DNA from: Clavaria fumosa
Taxonomy: Eukaryota > Basidiomycota > Agaricomycetes > Agaricales > Clavariaceae
Direction of reading: 5' to 3'
Assembly (NCBI GenBank): GCA_951802425.1
Contig: OX637801.1
Location: forward strand, 1,054,001 to 1,118,000
DNA length: 64,000 bases
The notes below the pieces were generated by a model, which saw only the letters and a program-made list of their open reading frames with translations, had not been told where the DNA came from and ran no database searches. Of the stretch, positions 59,933 to 64,000 are shown piece by piece; position 1 is the first letter of the stretch; every line of letters starts with the position of its first letter. Made by a program: the position numbers and the translations under genes.

Positions 59933-61139
59933 GTGGGATGAAGGCTTCTTGTTGCTGTCTTGAGTCCTTGACTTTATAGAACATGTCATCTTTGTTGAAT
60001 TTCTTGGCCGTTGGCCCTAGAGATTGATGATGCGACAAGGCAGGAGCAAAATAATTGGGGTGTTACAGAGTGGCATGGAGGTATGGACTGATACTACTAG
60101 TGTATACTTTTGCATACCCCCAATACTGCCTACTCAGCTCCATTATGTTGCTGATGCTGCCATGCTAGGCTTGATTTATTCAAGTATAAGTCTTGTAGGG
60201 TGCATATGAGCAAACCCTTCATCAATATAATGTCACTTATATTTGACACAGGCCAACCAGAGAGGAGATGGCATGTGTGTGACAATGGAAGAGCCAGTTC
60301 TGGGGGTGCAGGTGAGGGCATAATTGTTATCATAGAAGACACTGGTAGTATCAACCTTGGGGCTGTGCTTCCAGTGATTTGCCTTAGAGAATGTCAGGAC
60401 CCACTCATTTTTCCAGCCTGGTTCACACCTACAGATGCCTTTGAACCCTCCAAAATCATCTTACAACCTTTCAGATCCACTCATGCACCTCCCAAGTCCT
60501 CCCATTTCCTTCTGCAACTTTTCCCAACTGCCTATGCTTCCTCATGGTACTTACACCTGTGGATATACACCTGTGCAACTCCCCTTGGCTTCTCCTCTGA
60601 CTTACCAACTCACTCAATGTCACAGTCACTCCAACTATGGAGGACCAGAATTGCAGAAATCCAGAATATCAGGATTTGGGGTTTCAGAAAAGTGGAATTC
60701 TGGGATCAGACTTGGAGTAGAGCCATGCAGGTATTAGAATTGTCAGCCCAGGTCCCTCACAGAAGTGTAAGGGGGGAAGAACTCGATTTCAATGTAAGGA
60801 ATTATTACTATTACATGGATGGTATATATACTAGTGTGGAGGGGGGCAGCGCATGGTATGAGTCAAATGAGGGGGAATGAGGCTATGCACTCTGAGTCAT
60901 GAGGAGTCAGAGACATGAAGGGGGGCAAAGGGCATACTAAATGGAGAAGGGAGTGGCAAGGTACGAACAGAGGATGATGATGGGGGAAATGCTTGGCATG
61001 GTCTTGACTGCCCAAGGGGAGATCTCAATTAGTCCAGATTGGGTTAGATTACTTGATGGGATCTGCCAGTACCACTATTCTGGATCCACCTCCATCATGA
61101 GTACCAAAGTGTGGGAAAAGCTTCAAGTTGTGGGTAGAG
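59933..61139. other. CpG-poor transposon debris
   Basis: CpG becomes rare from about 60050. An ORF of 226 residues (60200-60880, plus) reads FDTGQPERRWHVCDNGRASS and similar, with no recognised domain. A second short ORF (60941-61147) contains AQGEISISPDWVRLLDGICQ. Both look like decayed parts of a retroelement, not host genes. Confidence 0.4.
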
Positions 61140-61258
61140 TCACATGACAGGTATGCCCTTGCAAGGTCGCAGATGGGTGCTAAAGGTTGCTGTCAGTCAT
61201 GTGACTTTGCTATTGGCCTTCAGGATACTTTTGGGTTCTGATGGTGGCTTAGGTAAGC
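61140..61258 (-). repeat. Fragment of a 3' LTR (decayed)
   Basis: On the minus strand, directly downstream of the chromodomain stop, the sequence tgcttacctaagccaccatc and aagtcacatgactgac resembles the start of the LTR at 11529 (cgcttacataagccacacca, aagtcacgtgactt). The CACGTG is CACATG here. Confidence 0.55.
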
Positions 61259-61270
61259 ATGGCCCCCTCT

Positions 61271-61905
61271 TCAAGGCTGGGCATCATGACTGGCTAGCTT
61301 CAATTTCTCCAGGTGTTTGAGGAAGAAGTCATGGAGGAGTAGTGAAACATTGGTGAGGTTCTGGCAGGGTTCCCAGGTATTTTCTTCAACTGGATAGCCT
61401 AGCCATTTCACCAGGTACTTTACACAACCCACTTTCTTTACATCCAGGATCTCCTCAATGTCATACTCTAGGTGGTCATCATTGATGGTGGGGGGAGGAG
61501 GGGGAGGCCAGGACTGAGAAGCAAAGGAAGGAGGGGTAAACAGAGTCAGTAAGGCTTCATTGAACACATCATGGATACACCAAGCTTGTGGTAGTTTGAG
61601 GTGATATCCCACAGGTCCTACTTTCTCCACAATAGTGAAGGGTCTGGCATGCTTGTTATCAAGTTACTTGTTGGGGTGATCCATCTTTAGGTTCTGTGTG
61701 TCGAGCCACACAAGATTCCCCTTTTGATACTCATGGCTGGGGCACTTCCCACTATTGTAGTTCCTTTTCATTGCCAGCACAGCTTTCTCCATAGCCTCTT
61801 TAACAGCTCTTTGCAATTCTTCAAGCTTAGCCATCCACTCATTGGCCACTGGGTTCACCTCAGTTCAAGGATGGATCCCTCTGTTCCAGGGGTGCCATCC
61901 ATATC
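61271..61905 (-). pseudogene. Integrase C-terminal region and chromodomain of a Ty3/Gypsy element, broken
   Basis: It is a relative of 10819-11517: NEWMAKLEELQRAVKEAMEK, CPSHEYQKGNLVWLDTQNLK, then after a stop near 61662 VGPVGYHLKLPQAWCIHDVF, EYDIEEILD and VKYLVKWLGYPVEENTWEP. A further stop (IHP*TEVNP) lies at about 61860. Similarity to the paralogue ends at about 61905, where SINE-like DNA begins. Confidence 0.85.
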
Positions 61906-62565
61906 ACTGTAGGCCCCAAGTTGGGTGAAAATCACCACACAAAGAACCCTGAATTGTGGTGAATATCAATGGTTTCCTAAGTGAAAATCACCATGATGAG
62001 TTGATAATCAAGTGTTTATTGGGTACAAAGAATGGGCGATTTTCACTACTTTTATGTCTGAATTCACCCACTGTTTTTTGGGTGAATATCAATACAAGTG
62101 TATTTTAAGCTGATCTCTAATAGGTGGATTTCACTCTATCATTGGTGCCTTTTAAGCTGATCTAATAGGTGAATTTCATGTTAGTTTTTGGGTCATCTTA
62201 GCCATAAACTTAGGTGTTTTTCACTATCTTTCACCACAAGAAATTGCTCAAAATTAATTTATTGATGATATCTTGAAACTGTATTGGTTGATAATCAGGT
62301 AAATGAAATGGGTTATTTTTGGCACATATATGACCAAACTCACCTGCTGCTCTCCAGGTGAATGTCACAGTTATCAAGCACACTTCAACTTGATATTTTA
62401 GGTGGATTCTACATACTTTCAGTGATTTTAACTCTGTCTCCAAGTGTTTTTTAGCCTGTAAATTATGCACTCAGTGGGAGTTGAACCCAAGCACTCATGG
62501 AATTGGACTCAACCTACAACTGCTGTGTTATCCATTACACTACAGTCCCCATCTAGACAATAAGA
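61906..62565 (-). repeat. Probable tRNA-derived SINE or composite repeat
   Basis: On the minus strand the first 100 bp read like a tRNA head: TGTAGTGTAATGG (box A-like) and GGGTTCAACTCCC (box B). The body that follows is rich in variants of ggtgaaaatcacc/gtgaatatca, forming many short inverted repeats. No ORF of note. It begins where the integrase similarity stops, as expected for an insertion. Confidence 0.5.
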
Positions 62566-62601
62566 TTATGTGGCTTAATGTCACTCAAATTGAGAGGTGT
62601 A

Positions 62602-63384
62602 TGTCAGGATTGCTTACATAAGCAGGTTGGAAAGGCCAAGAAAGGATTGCAAAAGAGTTGCGGGAAGTTTGCAGACGAGTCACATGACCCGAACGGGTGG
62701 TGGATTACATAATGGGAAAATCACGTGACCCGGGCCTGGACGCATCACGTGACGCACGGGGTCCGAGCGTGGGAATGCCGGCAACTCCCGAACCGTTTGC
62801 TATATATACCACATCATTTTCTTACTTGTACCCTTTTCCCCTTATGTTAGTATCATCATCATTGACCTTACGTTAAGTTGTGTGAACCATGAGACTAAGT
62901 CTGACACAATACTAACATCAACCCCTGTCCGCCCTAGCCCCGTGTCCTAACCTGGCTAGCCTGGACCCCTATCTCAAACTGTCACACTCTGTGACAGCTT
63001 ATCCCCCTCATCCTCTTTCTCTTTACCCTGCCCACGGTGTGCAACAGAACTGTGTGAAATTTTTACTGTGTGTAGATACACATGACCAGACCCGGAGGAA
63101 GTCTACTGTGACCCTCCCCAAGAGACACCGAGTGCCAAAGGCCCAGAACTTTGCTTTACAGCTACGTACCAGTGAATTGTGTAGTGTACAGGGCACGGAA
63201 AGGCCCTACACATAGTTTTTCTGTAGTTTCCTGGTCCAGTGGACAGGGCCCTTGCTCTGTGACCATTGTCAGAAGGGCACATGGGCAACTCACTAGGAGT
63301 TGTGGAGTGACCACCTGGGACACCATTCGGGCCCCATGCTAGCAACAAGTTTTATAGAATAAGAGTTCTATAAGTACCTAGATA
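62602..63384 (+). repeat. LTR of element C (second copy)
   Basis: It begins TGTCAGGATTGCTTACATAAGC and aligns with the reverse complement of 7454-8238 over its whole length, including tatatata near 62801 and CACGTG at 62722 and 62744. Two of the other CACGTG sites are CACATG here. It is truncated or interrupted at the TA of gatacagtgactc by a Tc1/mariner end. No gag follows, so it is a solo or broken copy. Confidence 0.85.
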
Positions 63385-64000
63385 CAGTGACTCACAAAAC
63401 TGTTCAAATGTTTTGCACTTTTGAAATGATTCACTTATAACACTCCAGGTAAAATGGCTAAAATCCTGAAGATATTTGTGAGGATAGCCATGCCTCTTGG
63501 CTACAACTTTGCCATATGTTGTAAAGTACTATTTCCACTTTTGGTAATGTTATGATATCATTCTCTTTGTCATGTCATTCGAACAGTTTTGTTGCTGGCA
63601 ATTTTATCAGTCAAATGTGTAAGTATTAGTGTACAATATGGCCTCTTTTTGCCTTCAGCACACCCCCAATCCTTCTAGGCATGCTTTCAATCAATCCCTG
63701 ACAAATAGAAGCAGGTATCTTGTTCCACTCCTCTTCCACCCTTCCCACAACTGTAACACTCCACTTGGTGCCCTTTCATACTCTCCAAGCCTCCTCTTAA
63801 GATGACTCCACAGATGCTCAATGGGATTGAGGTCTGGAGATTGAGTAGGTCATATGAGGGCCTTAAAATCATGGTTCTTTAGCCAATCTTTGACCTGGTG
63901 GCTCTGGTGCTTGAGGTCCTCATCATGTTGCAATATGCTTGATCAGCTCTGGCAAGGCAGAAAATACTGTGCAGATTGCCAGGACCCTTAGTAGTATTAC
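63385..64000 (-). mobile_element. Tc1/mariner-family element, right part cut by the window
   Basis: Immediately after a TA, the sequence CAGTGACTCACAAAACTG has the form of a Tc1-type terminal repeat (TA|CAGT...). The minus-strand transposase C-terminus lies inside it (see next entry), with about 240 bp of non-coding end sequence. The other terminus is outside the window. Confidence 0.8.
63626..64000 (-). pseudogene. Tc1/mariner transposase C-terminal half, broken
   Basis: The minus strand gives QHDEDLKHQSHQVKDWLKNH, DFKALI then a stop where Trp is expected, then PTQSPDLNPIEHLWSHLKRR, the DDE-superfamily PDLNPIEHLW signature. Next is LGEYERAPSGVLQLWE, a frameshift, and EEWNKIPASICQGLIESMPR, ending VLKAKRGHIVH with a stop at 63626. 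One nonsense change (TGG to TGA) and one frameshift make it inactive. The N-terminal DNA-binding part is off the window. Confidence 0.9.

Noticed and set aside
62460..62565. A functional tRNA gene
   Set aside because: Promoter-like boxes are present, but the acceptor ends do not pair and the spacing is long. A SINE head fits better.
62597..63391. 5-bp target duplication around the LTR at 62602
   Set aside because: The left flank gtgta and the bases after GATACA (gtgac) do not match; the right side is Tc1 sequence, so no duplication can be tested.

Overview
The window is nuclear DNA from a filamentous basidiomycete, most likely an agaricomycete. The evidence is many short spliceosomal introns (about 40-100 bp), very short intergenic distances, GC-rich exons, and fungal versions of conserved eukaryotic genes mixed with Ty3/Gypsy retrotransposon debris. 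I cannot name the species. There are no bacterial operons, CRISPR arrays or rRNA genes, and I found no convincing intact tRNA gene.

Layout. (1) 1-18.6 kb is a nested graveyard of LTR retrotransposons. It holds pol fragments (protease, reverse transcriptase, RNase H, integrase with chromodomain), several gag genes, LTRs, a non-autonomous hAT-like element with an 8-bp target duplication, and minisatellites. Most copies are broken, and several look chimeric. (2) 18.8-34.2 kb is a gene island: HGH1 (eEF2 chaperone), DED1 (DEAD-box helicase), PRP4 (spliceosomal kinase), NF-YC/HAP5 (CCAAT-binding subunit), a GATA-finger transcription factor and SPT20 (SAGA subunit with a very long glutamine-rich tail). 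(3) 34.3-38 kb is a repeat block: a perfect 62-bp palindrome, a C-rich satellite, a cysteine-rich exon perhaps from a transposon, a tRNA-like SINE head, and a degenerate second copy of parts of SPT20. (4) 38-60 kb is a second gene island: a conserved protein of unknown function, RSA4/NLE1 (60S ribosome assembly), WDR5/SWD3 (COMPASS), a TBC/GRAM/EF-hand Rab-GAP, a decayed cytochrome P450, a fungal membrane protein, ADE17 (bifunctional purine synthesis), a flavin-reductase-like protein, a single-pass membrane protein and an alpha/beta-hydrolase. (5) 60-64 kb is again transposon debris: an integrase/chromodomain relic, a possible SINE, an LTR, and a Tc1/mariner element whose end lies at a TA inside that LTR and which runs off the window.

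The host genes are mostly housekeeping (translation, splicing, chromatin, ribosome assembly, purine synthesis). Several are head-to-head pairs with very short shared promoters: NLE1/WDR5 (78 bp), ADE17/flavin reductase (99 bp) and HGH1/DED1 (228 bp). The transposon regions differ sharply from the genes in CpG content. Some elements are almost CpG-free, and paired repeat copies differ by CpG to TpG/CpA changes, which suggests methylation-linked decay. I see no coherent new multi-gene system. The most unusual items are the CpG-free but open gag-like ORF with a sharp chimeric junction, the partial SPT20 duplication around a satellite and palindrome, and CACGTG boxes shared by several repeat families.
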